DNA of 64,000 bases from Galerina marginata (Eukaryota; Basidiomycota; Agaricomycetes; Agaricales; Galerinaceae). Of the stretch, positions 24,732 through 36,271 are shown piece by piece (the stretch's first letter is position 1; each line of letters starts with the position of its first letter). The stretch is from assembly GCA_023014335.1 (NCBI GenBank), contig JAECYW010000012.1, positions 2,046,001-2,110,000 of the forward strand. Direction: 5' to 3'. Made by a program: the position numbers and the translations under genes. The notes below the pieces were generated by a model, which had not been told where the DNA came from, did no database searches, and saw only the letters and a program-made list of their open reading frames with translations.

Positions 24732-27700
24732 ATGACTGGTCACTACGCCTACGATAGAGATAGATTGTGAGTCGCCGTTCCCTTTCTACGGCCTGCGCTC
24801 CGAATCCGTGGTTGTGGGTCCCGGCCATCGATGCCTCTCTCCCAGCATCCACCGGCCATTTTTTGGCCCTTGCAGAGCGAGCGCACTCGCCATTGGTGTG
24901 GGAGCACAACTCTTCTCCTCTTTTTTATATATCTGTCATCCAACTCACTTTTCTCTTATTTCCGCCGCCTCTCTCAATGCCCATGACGATCCCCCAATTC
25001 CATGGTTGCTCCGTTATCAACACCTACGATCCCGGTCGACGCAGGATTTATGAGCTTGTCGTGAGGCAGGAACCGAAGCAGGCCCGGATGTGCGGTGTCG
25101 GCGGGAAAGGTGCGCCACTATCCCTGCTCTTCCGTGACTCGGGCTTACGATATCACCAGCCGACCGCCGTCCCATCGACCCACCACCCATCGTGCAACTG
25201 CGGGTCATCGATCCCGTCGCACAACAGGCTGGATCGTCCTCGACAACCCCTTCTCGACGGAGGAGGAACAGTTCCACTGGCTCGCCCCCCGGCTCACCAG
25301 GCCCGAGCTCAAGTTCCAGTCGTCAACATGGTGACGACAGCGAAGCTGCCAGCTATGCCCAGTCGTTCCTCCAAAATCCATACTACTTCATGTTTGCCAG
25401 TCTTGCACGCCCAGATGACGACAACGAACTACATTGGCTCAAGGTGTGTCACATCGGCCTTCCTAATGACCGTCTTAGTGATTGATCGCCTGTTAGGATG
25501 GTCGGACAAGATGTACCACGGGTTCGGTGGTCTCGTCTTTATATCACCTCAAAGATCCACAACACAACAACGAAGGTTTGTATTACAAACGCTGGTGATC
25601 AAAAAAAAAGCTCATCAAAATATTTGTTAGATGCTGGTTTTTTTGTCTTCCCAGATCTGAGTGTCAGAACAGAAGGAAGTTATCGACTAAAACTGAGTTT
25701 ATTTGAGGTCGTCGCGTGAGTCTCATTTCTCGTTTAACTTTCAGGCTGCCCGCCTCCATCAATAATTCTCCTTCATTTCCAATTCTTGATCTGCTTGATT
25801 TGATTGAGGTACGCATGAACGATTGCACCGACCTCCCGGTTTGATCTTTTCTTAAGCTTTATTCTCTATCAATGACCTGTGCATTATTCCTTTTTCGTTA
25901 CCGAACCACGTTTCTCGTCGTGCGAAAACTCAGTTCTCCATGCACATCATATTGCCTTTTAACCTATCCCCGGGTGATTGAACTGACAATATGCTCCTCA
26001 TAGTAATAATGTTCGGCATTGCAAGTCGATATACTCTGCGCCATTCTACGTCTACACTGCAAAGAAGTTCCCTGGCATGGAAGGTAAAGTGATATTTTCT
26101 AAAATAAAATTTAAGATGCTCAATAAAATCTAGAATCTACACCTCTATCATGTTCATTAGCAGATCAAGGAATCAAAATACGTATTCGAAAAGACATTCG
26201 AGTACGCAAACCTACCCAGAACCCGGCATTTACCCGGAAATTATCACCACCCGGCGCAATGAACGTCGACTCGGACAACGACGAAGACGACGACGGCCCA
26301 GGTCGTCCTCAGCCAAAACGACGAGAATCAAAACGGAGTCGGATGGACAACTCCGTGGACCTAGGCGGGTCCACGCCAGGCGTCGGCCCTGCCCCTGGTC
26401 TCGCCCCCGTCCCACAGCAGCAACAGATGAACACGCCGTGGCCGCCCGTCGCGTCGATGAACCCGAGTCTTGGCCCGACGATCCCGCCCCCTGCGCCATT
26501 GGGCATTCCGCCACCCCCGAAACCTGGCCAGGAAAACATGCTTCCTGCTGGTGGTGCGCCGATGACAATGCATGCACCTGCTGGCATGCCGCTTCCGGGC
26601 CCTAGTGTGTTTGATGGACGGGGTGGAGGTTTGACGACTTTTGACCCGCAGCCGCAACAGCAACCACAGGTGATGCAGCAGCAACAGCAGCAGCCTCCTC
26701 CTGCAATTGTTCAACCACAGGTGATGGCACAAGCTCCTCCGCCTCAGTACCGGGACCCAAGTCAGCCTCCACCTCTACAGCAGCAGCAACAGCAACAACC
26801 ACACCAGGCATTGCCGCCTCCACACCCTCAGCATCAGCAGCAGTATGGCCCTCCACAGCCGCCTGCACCTCAGCAGCAGCAACAGCCTATGGCTCCTCCA
26901 CACGTTCCAATGCCGCCCCACGGGATGCCGCCTCACGGAGCGCCGCCTCCGCCTCCTCAAGGGTATGTTCCATACCCACAGTGGGGTGCCCCACCCCCGC
27001 CGCCCCAGCAGCCCGTGTATGACCCGTACTATCACCACCATCAGCAGCAGCAACAGCAGCAACAGCAAGGCATGCACCCGCATTATGCCTATGCACAGCA
27101 GCCTCCTCCGACGCCGCGGTACGATTATTCGGGCACGATGTATGCTCAGCAGCCTCCGCCACCGCATGTGGTTCCACAATATGCGTATTACGAGCAGCCG
27201 CCCCCGCCACAAGCGCATCCGCACCATCAGCAGATGGGACAGCCTCCGCCGCCTCCTCAACACCAACAAGGTCCTCCGCCCCCAGGACACGCCCTCCCCC
27301 CTCCGCCCCCACCACAGTACGCCCCCTCCGCCCCGCCCCCACCAGGAACAGCCACCAGCTCGCCGAGCACGATCCCACCGCCTCTTGCACCCCCAGGAAC
27401 CGTGACGCCAACATACGACTACTCTTACCGCCCGCAGACGGGGTCGCCGCAGCCGCGCCCGCCCGCGCCGTACCACCCCTCGCAGGGTTATGCCCAGCCA
27501 TACCCGATGCACCCCCCGCCGCCGCCTCCGATGCAGCCAAGGCATAACCCGTACGGGCCGCCTCCGCCTCCGTACCCGTATGCGGCGTATGGTGCCCCGC
27601 CTGGTCCGGCACCGGGCCCGAACCCGGAGTGGGGGACGCCGCCTGGGTTTGCGGTGCCGGCTGGTCCTGGGACGGGCAGCCCGTGGGGGGATGCGTATGC

Positions 27701-28361
27701 CCAGCAGCAGCAGCAGCAGCAGGTGCCGCCGCATCATGCTCAGCAGCAGCACCATCAGCAGCCACAACAACAACAACCACAGCAACAGGCCCCTCAGCAG
27801 CAGCAGCAGCTTGCGCAACATCCTCAACAGCAACATGTGCAACAGATCCCTCAGCAGCACCCCCAGCAACAGCAACAGCAACAGCAGCCACAACAGCAAC
27901 AGCAACAGCAACACCTGCCGAGCCAGCAACACTCCCCGCCCATGCCGTCCTCCTCGCCCACAAGTGGGCACGTCGGCGCCGTAGGCAGCCTCGGCGACCG
28001 CATCCAGCTCGCGCCGCTCTTACGCGGGGGCGGGTCTGGCGGCGGACACGGGAGCAGCACCAGCCCGGTGCTCGGGCACGCGGGGGGTGTAGGCGTGGGC
28101 GTGTCGAGCGCGTCGTCGTCGCCGACCGCGGGGTACCCTGTGATTCAGTTGCGGAGCAGTAGTCGGGCGGGGTATGCTTCTTCGGGGGGGTCGACTCGAG
28201 AGCGGGAGAGGGAGAGGGATGAGCAGGTGCTGCTGCATAGGGGGAGTATTTCTGGGAGGGAGAGGGAGAGGGAGGGGATGGGTTTGAGGGAGAGAGATGG
28301 GGAGAGGGGGAAGAAGAACCCGTTGAGCATTGGGAGTATCATCTCGGATGATGGGAGGTGA
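24732..28361 (+). CDS. velvet-family transcriptional regulator, long Q/P-rich tail
   Basis: Seven exons (24732-24766, 25045-25109, 25160-25443, 25497-25575, 25631-25715, 26004-26083, 26134-28361) give 951 residues. The velvet domain, an NF-kB-like DNA-binding and dimerisation fold controlling fungal development and secondary metabolism, spans residues 13-232. It shows YELVVRQEPKQARMCGVGGK, DRRPIDPPPIVQLRV, TTGSVVSSLYHLKD, FFVFPDLSVRTEGSYRLKL, TAKKFPGMEESTPLS and ADQGIKIRIRKD. These patterns suggest the VelC/VosA side of the family. A basic KRRESKRSR patch follows (possible nuclear signal), then about 700 residues of proline, glutamine, histidine and CAG-coded Gln runs. The end is RERERERD-rich, with NPLSIGSIISDD just before the stop. 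The first exon is uncertain: the 278-nt first intron is long, and an alternative start at 24977 reads straight into exon 2. Confidence 0.88.
27036..27070 (+). repeat. CAG/CAA glutamine-codon tract in the velvet gene
   Basis: The longest of several CAG/CAA runs inside the last exon (others near 26670, 26776, 27702, 27785 and 27865). Mixed CAG and CAA codons would slow slippage. The runs encode Gln stretches separated by proline-rich linkers. Confidence 0.7.
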
Positions 28362-28887
28362 TGTGTGTGTGGTGGTTGTCTTTGCTCTTCCTTCCGTTCC
28401 TCTTCTTTCTCTCGGCTCGTTTCTCGTCCTACAAGCTCATCGCACTTGCTCGCTGTCCACACGCATATCACGAACCAGCACAACACACTCACAGCTCCCT
28501 ACACCGCAATATGCTTTTCTCGTTGGTATTTTTCCTTTGTATGTATCTTGGTTTTTCTCGTTTTCTATCAGCTGTCTCTTGCCTTCTTCCTTTTCGCCAT
28601 CTTTTCTGGATACAGACTAAACGCAAACAAGTACATCCATTTCTGTTCTAAACTAAACGTCTCTTTACGCCTTCCTATTCCACACTGTTTTATGTAGCAA
28701 TTATGGATATGGATATGAATATGTCAACGTTGTATGTGTTTTTAGAACATTAAGAGCTACGAAGGTTTTCTGGTAAGGCTACGATGATGACCATGCCTGA
28801 GCATGGAGTGTAGTGATGTAGCATTGAAGCTACCCGACTTCAGTGCCGCCATTGTTAGCCAACGGTTTGAGTCCGATGAGAGCTCTT

Positions 28888-29000
28888 CGTAAAATTCTGG
28901 CGAGACAACAAGGTTAATGTTTGGTGCTTCGGCATAACTACAAATTGGCTGCGCAGAAATCATCAAACAGAGAGTCCTAGAGATCGTCCAGAATTTTACG
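28888..29000. repeat. MITE-like element, copy 1
   Basis: About 113 bp bounded by a perfect 13-bp terminal inverted repeat, CGTAAAATTCTGG and CCAGAATTTTACG. The interior aligns loosely, in the same orientation, with the copy at 29301-29414. No coding frame. Confidence 0.6.
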
Positions 29001-29300
29001 CAGCCTCAACGCCGTTGTAATTTCCATTTTTGCATGGTTCGAGTGGGTGCGAGGTAGGATGAGCTGTGATTGGTGCGAAGAAATCTAATCGGAGGTCTCG
29101 GTTTGAAAGAAATGGACAACTCCTTTGAATTGGGCGAAGGGTCAGTTCTGAGGTTTCAAGGGTGCTGCCAGTAATTGAAAGCCATTTGTTGTTTCCAGCG
29201 ATTACCGGCCTCATGGATGTTTGGAAAGAATCCAATCAGGTACCGAGGTCATCCGAGTCTCATGCCGCCATTGCTGTTGTCAATACAACAAGATCTCTTA

Positions 29301-29414
29301 GCAAAATTCTGGACACTGGAAGACCGTCACTTATGTTTAATGGTTCACTGCAGTTGTGGATTGGCCACGCGCGAATTGTCAAACAAATGGTCTCTGAATT
29401 CCGTCCAGAATTTT
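29301..29414. repeat. MITE-like element, copy 2
   Basis: Terminal repeats AAAATTCTGG and CCAGAATTTT (10 bp, perfect) bound about 112 bp. The interior shares TTAATG..., ATTGTCAAACA and GTCCAGAATTTT with copy 1. The sequence GCCGCCATTG lies upstream of both copies, so the duplicated block may be larger than the element. Confidence 0.55.
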
Positions 29415-30647
29415 GAAGAACCTTGGGGTCGTAATATCTTGCAGGGTCATGGAGGAGTTGCAGAAAGGTAGTCGGATAAGCCTTATGTTAAAACTGCTGG
29501 CTGTAGCTTGCGAGAAATCCGTACTATCTGAAAGAAAGATCAGACCCATTTAGCCCAGGAAGCTGGATTCCCGGACTGGTGGCCGGGCGAAAACGTCGGT
29601 AACGAAGTTTGCTAATTCTCCAACAAACAGCTGTAAACGGGATGATGCGTCCCAACAGCCCACAAAACAACTAGAAGAAGAATATCGCCGACTCCTATAT
29701 ATCAGCCGGCCACGACCCAGGCCTAGAAACATCGAGATCAGTTCGCTGCACCACTATAGAACGTGCTTTGACGGCTTTGAAATACTGGCATCATGATGGA
29801 GAATATTAATAAGTAAGACTAGTATAAGATCAAGTGGCACCCAAAGACAGAGTCGTTTGAAATTTGTGATAAGACGAGACGGAGATACATGTTTCCTGGC
29901 CCATGGGTTGCAGAAAACATTGACACACTGGCAGACAGAACGGAGATGGAAAGGATTGGGAAAGGAATGCGAACGTGCTCCTGCTGCAGCACGATCAACT
30001 GAAGGAGAATAACAAACAAGACCACATAACATCCGCTTGGGCATTAAAGCCAAGGCGCTTATGCCCTTCCCGTACTCTTGGCCTCTGGACACCCAACTGT
30101 GCTCAATATGTCTTTCACGTAACGGATCAATGGATGTTTATTACTCTGAAAGACAAGAAGCACCTTAGAGCCGTGTTATCGACTTACAGAATCCTAGTCG
30201 TGTGCCCAGTATCACTTTCGAACTGTCAGAAATCGGTGAGTCCAACTTACGCCGTTGTATTTTTGCCAGTTTTATTGAAAGATATCTACAATGCTTGCTT
30301 CAGAATACACCTTTGGGCTAGGAATCCCTACCATTACATAACTCAGCGGATTTATCGCGCCTGCGATGGAGTACTCATCTCTCAAGTTCATGGATGATAG
30401 ATCTATCCACTGCGACAGGCCAAGGTCCGTTTAAGACTCTTGGCAGGAGGTCTGCAGGGAGAGCTTCATGTGCTCTAGGACGAACGTGCATTACCCTCGA
30501 TGCATAGAAAAGATTCGAACCACAGAGACTGCTTTCGAGCAGCTCGACTTCCCCGTTTTTCTATTAACCTCCTCCGTCACCGCAGGCTAATCGCCATGGG
30601 CCAAGTTAGAGACATCTGGAATTGTGGGCATTGATTTTTTCCTCATT

Positions 30648-33105
30648 ATGCCATCGCCTTACCGAAAAATGACAGCCTATTCCGGCGCTGAGAAGCGCAA
30701 TATGTGCGCACCTCCTGATCTAGTTCCACTACTTTCTAATGTGTGCCGTTCATAGTGCTATCTACATCGGTGGAATTATGATGTACAAGTTCGGTCTCGA
30801 GTTCTTCAACGGTTCTATTACGACTTTGGCCACGGACCGCTTCAAAGCTACAAACACGTTCACGAAACGTAACATAATATTTTTTAAATGATTCTTTGAT
30901 TCCTCACTAACGATCTGTCCTCAGTTGGCGCAGCGCAGGGGGTGAACCAGGCCGCTCAATGCGTTGGTGCTATCCTTATTGCACCATTGATCAAGAAATG
31001 GCCGACTCGCTCCGTCCTCGCTTCTTCTATTCTATTTTTTGGACTCATGACGGCTATCCTTCTCATCGTCGATGCGGCCACAGGTATTAGACTTTTTCGT
31101 TCTCAGATCTGTCTTTATCTTACAATATCAAGGCGGAGAGATCAAGTCCAAGGATTCCAAAGTGCCTTTATATGGCTCTTGGAATCCCAATCTTGTGAGC
31201 CCGCACTTAAATAAATAAAAATCTCGGTTTCCTGATTTCTAGTCAAGATCTTCGTCATTTGGACTCTGTCCGGTATTTGCTACGGTATGGTCGAACTTAT
31301 CCGCCGCGTCATGCAAGTGCTTTTACAATTAAAAAGATATAAATCTGACGAGCAACACGACAGTCCTGCAGATATAGTAGGAGGAAACGTCTCAAAGCTG
31401 CGTCGAATGGACGCCACTGTGGTACATAGTCTCGTCCACCCATCATCCCCAATTTATTCAGATAACGTTTCTGCGGCATATCTTCTACGAAGTGGCTGGT
31501 ACAGCTGGTGCCTTCTCTTCTTCTTCGGCGATCAGTCGATTCGGAAACAACTACAGCTTTTTCTTGAGCCCAGGTGTGTTCTCTCGAGCGCCCAACTTAC
31601 CTTACCCATTTATCTAACGAACATCAGTGTTCTTCGCGTTTGCTGGTGTATGGATATTTCTTTCTGGCCCAATTATGCGGAGTGGCTAATATTTCCGTCA
31701 GAGTATCTGGTTCTTCATCAGCACTCTCAACTTCAAGGACAATAAAGCTCTTCAAGATGAGCTCGAACAGGCTGGACTCACCGAGGTTGATACAAAGAGG
31801 AGATCCAATAACTACTTCGCCCAAGTTTGGTACGGCGTCATCGCTTTCGGCGAATCGATCTGGGTAGGCTCCAAACTCGTTTTATTAAACAGGCACTTTG
31901 TTTGTAAGTTTTTAATTCGAATTAAGCATTTCCCTCCTCATTGCTGTGATGTTCTAGGGCTGGTTCCCTCCTAGTAAGACCCTGGCTTTTGTTTCGCCTA
32001 CGGTAGCTAATGAATTCCGTCAGCACTCTTGCTCTTTACATGCACAGATTCTTGGAAAACTCCCTGGCACCGGCGTTTGCCAAACGGGTACTCGGAACGT
32101 CGGCTTGGAGTCAAATCATTGTTGGTGGTTCCAACTTTGGAGAGGTTTATAATATTCTGGATTGTTATGATCGATCTAACCATCGTCCCAGCTTTGCGGC
32201 GCCCTGTCGGTCTTGATTCTTTCCGACGTTGTGACCACCCCCGTGAGTATTCAAGGTTCGAAAACTGAATTGAGGCTGATATTTTCTGCCCAGGTGCCTT
32301 GGCTTCGACTGGACGCATTGCTAGTACGCAGCCCCTTTGATTTGATTTACATGACAGGGTTTGACGTCCGTCTAGTTAAATATTGTTTGGGTGCTTCCCG
32401 GATTCTCTACGAAAGCGACGAAAGACGTATCATGGGCATGGAAGATTGCTGGGTGCTTCCTTCCGATCTCATTCGTGAGTCATAGAATTACTTATGTTCC
32501 CCGTAATTTTAATGAGGTACTAGGGTTGGGCTGCTGGTGATGTTTCGCTTGCTGCTTACATCCAATCCACCCTCTCCGATTCACAATTCAGTAAGTGGAA
32601 CTTGCCTTAAGTTATCATCGTCCTTATGTTATCCGTTGCAGCGCATGCCCACGTCTCGGCCCTCGGCGCAGTCATGGTAAACATATTTTCCTGGATCTCA
32701 TCACGGTATTCTCATACATGCTTCTTAGGCCTTTTTATACTCGTTCTACATCGTCCTCAATGCGGTATTCAGCTCAGTTCTCGGGACGGTCATCGACAAG
32801 GACTTCATCAAGAACAAGAACATTGTTCACTCTCTCAAAACTGTCGGAGGGTAGGTGCAATTATAGTTATTTTGTTCCTCTATTCAACAAGTTCTTGCAG
32901 GGCTCAGTTCTCGATTGCCTGCGGTATTATCATTCTATCAACCTTCATTCCCAAAGGCGCCTTCGCTTTCAATCCGAAGTCCCTCGGGCGTATTGGTAAT
33001 CCCGAGTCTGGTCCTCATCCAGAGTCTTCTGATAGCGACGAGGAGAAGGATCTCAAAAAAGCCCAAAACGCCGATCTTGAGACCCTGGAGAAGGCACGCG
33101 TCTAA
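30648..33105 (+). CDS. MFS-type multi-pass membrane transporter
   Basis: About 18 exons (30648-30703, 30756-30868, 30925-31083, 31133-31194, 31248-31312, 31364-31421, 31462-31573, 31628-31647, 31702-31903, 31958-31973, 32024-32144, 32192-32242, 32294-32323, 32376-32474, 32524-32590, 32642-32676, 32729-32850, 32901-33105) give 530 residues. The protein resembles the 'MFS general substrate transporter' group of mushroom genomes: IYIGGIMMYKFGLEFFNGS, GAAQGVNQAAQCVGAILIAPLIKKW, YGMVELIRRV, GDVSLAAYIQSTLS and HVSALGAVMAFLYSFY. It has many hydrophobic segments and a charged cytosolic-type tail. The substrate is unknown. The N-terminus is doubtful: conserved-looking pieces upstream (MGQVRDIW at 30597) are out of frame, and the first membrane segment can be read in another frame (FHYFLMCAVHSAIYIGG). 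The 5' end may be decayed. Intron 5 starts with GC. Confidence 0.75.
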
Positions 33106-34149
33106 TTTTGTCTACGATTCCTCCGGCAGCCTATTCAAATACCATCACGCCCGATTTCCGCACTCATTGTCTGCTCTGCCCAGCGTGCTTTGTACCATGA
33201 CATGTAACGCCACTGTATTTCAACACTTTTAATTTGCGCTAGGCGCCAATCTTCCTTCATTCCTCGCGCCAGTAATAGCGAACTTGGAATGCGTTCCACA
33301 ATGATTGACACCTAGACAGTTCAACGTTATCTCATTGAATTTCGGTACACCCTTCCGGTTACATCGTCCCCTTTCGGATTCTCGCGTTCCCCGTAGGATC
33401 TGAGAGACTCGATCTTTCCGACAGTGTCCTACGGATTGACATCGACTTCTTCCAAGATCCATGGGTCCATTCCCGAAATACCTGTGACTAGTCACCGGGA
33501 AGTCAGTCGTTGCAGATAAGATTAAAGGGTACGTACATACCCTTCATCACAACGATCTGCTTGAATCCCGAGGGTCACTGAGACCAGCGCTCAGGTGCAC
33601 TTAGCAAACATGATGTACATCCTGATCTGTGGTGACCTCGTGGGTATCTATGGGGTTCTTAGTTCTGCCAGTGGATGAGTTAGTGATCGACTGCCCGGAA
33701 TCGGATGAAGTGGGCAGGCCTTCCGCCGTGATATGTTCAATAACTCCCGATCGTGAACCTCCGCGTTGTTCGCAAGCTCAGAGTTCCAAAAGCTGATATT
33801 GTGAGAGCCCATCCAAGTTTCAAAAATTGAGATAGTAATTGCGTATGTCGTTGAAGAGATCTCCATATGAAGAAGAAATTCGTGAGTTGTCAGAATGTGT
33901 CAGGCGGGATGGGATGCACCTCGCGTAGCAGTGGCAGTGCCCAGATGATCTTAATCTTATCTAGGAACGGCCATCATTGCCTCGCCTCCTTCCTTTTTCC
34001 CTTACTCCGAACGACCCTGGGGTCTATAATATGACATCGCCTGACAGATGGGCATTCTCCTCATTGTTTCTTTCCGCACTCACAACCCTTGCCCATTTAC
34101 GACCACTTTCCTTGCTCCACCTCAGCTTTAGGCTGTAATCGGCAGGAAT
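33106..34149. other. intergenic, no gene seen
   Basis: About 1 kb between two genes read in the same direction. Short frames only, no recognisable element. Confidence 0.45.
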
Positions 34150-36271
34150 ATGAACTCAACCACTTCGACTACAGCTGGTCACCCTAGTCCTTCCATGACG
34201 GACCTGCATGCAACGCTTGGTGCTGCATTTTTCGGATTTTCAGCCGGAGCCATGTTCGTCTTCCGTCTTCGTGTTCCGTCCACCTTGTCGCTAATACCTC
34301 CCGGAAGTTTATATGGTATCACTATCAGACAAGCGTATCAGTACTACACTACTAGTGCCAATGAGTCAATAACACGCAAATCTGTTGTATGTCTCTTTTC
34401 CATGACCGACCATTGCGGAAGTTAACATCCGTGGCGTTAGATTGCCCTTGTCTGGTAAGCCACTAGTCGCGGTGACTAAGCTTCCAATCTCAATCTCAGT
34501 CCTTGGACAGCTCATTAGACACCTTCCATCTTGTGTTTTCGATGTATTTGGTTTACAACCTCATCCTCCAACTACTCGGATACTCTGCTGCAGGTCCGAA
34601 TGTTTTATGGTATGTCTGCGAGGAGCATTTTCTCGATTTTTATCTTGTCTAACATCTACGGTGCAGGAGTCTTAAGGTATTCATCATCATGATACTCGTC
34701 CCACCTTTCCCTGACCAACAACATCCACAAATTAAAGGCACTGGGATCGGTTCAGGTGTGCTCCACTATTTCTTCCACCTTACGATTCGCCTAGATTCTG
34801 AACAGTCATTGGATAGGTGATTTTGATAGTGTTCGTCCAAGGGTGGGTCTCTGTTCTCTGCAATTCACGAATAGCGACTGAAGCTGAATGGGCAACCCAT
34901 TCTTCCAGCTTCTATCTCTTCCAAATCTGGAAACGTATGTCGCTATTTGTGTTCTTCTGTGAATTCGCAAAATTAACGGCTCGGCGGGCGTGTAGTTTCC
35001 GGCAACATGTTATTGGCCCGCCGCTTTGCCCATGCCGTTCAGGTATGCTTTTAGCCCATGGTCTTGCAGTGTGTCCGAAGGACTTACTCCGGCTGCTTGA
35101 TGATCAGTTTTTTGTTATCTTTATATCGCTTTTTGCCCTCGGTATGTCTATTTGGTTCATCCAATGGAAAATAGGTTCTGACTTCTCTCGGGTTTTTTCT
35201 CTCAGCCGTTGGCATTAGTAAGTGCTGCTTCCACGCCATTTCTGCGGAATACTGAAGGCTATGGACGTTCCAGTTTTCTTCAGCCAATTGTATGCGTTTT
35301 CACGTTATAGCTGAAACTAGCTCACATTTTGCCAGGCAAAGGATCGAAGTTATCCTCAGCTTTTCGTCAGGATTTGAGGTATGTTCTCCGTGGGTTTCTG
35401 TTAGTTTTTCGGCTCAATCAATTCCCAGTATGTTGTGTACCTCGGCTTTGGTGCAACGGCTCTGGTGGATTGCGCAATTGCCGCTGCGATGTGCATAATT
35501 TTACATAAGAGTAGTGCTGGGACTGAGAGGTATGATTGGTACAACATCACCACAACTGTTGCTCTTAACTTAGAACCCACTCTTTGATCTACTGTAGGAG
35601 CGAAACAGTACTCGAGAGTCTTATTCAATATTTTATTGGATCAGGCCTCCTGACAAGGTATGGCCTTCTTCTATTGATCGAAGGGGTCTAATCTTTGTCT
35701 TCCAGTTTTGCTGCCATTTTATGTATCATCCTGGTCTGCCTTTCACAATTTGAGATATTCACTTGTCAACATTTCTAACGTCCCGCATAGTATGTTGTCC
35801 AGCCAGACACCCTCCTGTACTTGGGCATGGAATTCTCTGTCACTCGACGTTAGTTATCTCTTTCATGTGTTCCTATGATATTCACTAAGGATCTCAATTC
35901 AGTCTACGCGAACTCCGTTCTGGCCATGTACGTGGCTTACTCCCTTCCATTTCTGAAGTTCTGACAACGGAATTCCTCAGGTTCAATGCTCGCCATAATC
36001 TTCGCGAAAAGCTGAACGAAACAATGGAGCTTAAACTTCCCTCCGGTGTTTTCTTCGTTGAGCCAGATCAAATGTCACAAAATGTGTCCCTCATCGGGTC
36101 GAATCCTTTTTCCCCTGGAGAAGAAACAAAATACTCCGAGTGCGATTGTAGTATACGTGGTGAATCATACCTCAACCAAGGTTGCTCTCTGGTTTCCATG
36201 CTAATGTCTTTCTTTCTTGTCTGCCAGGTCGCAAAGAAGGGAGCATGCAATCACGAGGTTACACTGTATAA
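34150..36271 (+). CDS. DUF6534-type seven-helix membrane protein
   Basis: Twenty exons fit in phase to 337 residues: 34150-34253, 34308-34386, 34441-34454, 34511-34609, 34667-34676, 34738-34755, 34817-34842, 34909-34934, 34996-35042, 35108-35141, 35206-35217, 35274-35289, 35336-35378, 35429-35529, 35598-35657, 35706-35733, 35791-35848, 35903-35927, 35981-36150, 36228-36271. The layout matches the DUF6534 family, abundant in Agaricomycetes: LGAAFFGFSAGAILYGITIRQAYQYY, LDTFHLVFSMYLVYN, FYLFQIW, VVYLGFGATALVDCAIAAAMC, and the signature GLLTSFAAILCIIL...LLYLGMEF...LYANSVLAMFNAR. The function of this family is not known. Exons of 10, 12, 14, 16 and 18 nt are needed to hold the frame. The last splice site (36150 or 36148) is uncertain. 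Confidence 0.8.

Larger units (their letters stand above)
28362..30647. other. intergenic with two MITE-like repeats
   Basis: 3' flank of the velvet gene, then about 2 kb without a convincing gene. It holds two related inverted-repeat elements (28888-29000 and 29301-29414). Short frames on both strands lack features. Confidence 0.45.

Noticed and set aside
24767..25630. 287-codon plus-strand frame read as one exon
   Set aside because: It overlaps real velvet exon 2 only in part and then runs out of frame through introns and exon 3. The conserved residues require splicing at 25109/25160 and beyond.
26775..27971. 398-codon minus-strand frame and other long frames over the velvet tail
   Set aside because: CAG/CCG-rich repetitive coding DNA lacks stops in several frames, which produces long Leu/Arg or Ala-rich shadows. 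The plus-strand frame continues directly from the velvet domain.
30505..30530. possible tRNA on the minus strand (GGTTCGAATC)
   Set aside because: The flanking bases do not form a T stem, and there is no A box at the right distance.
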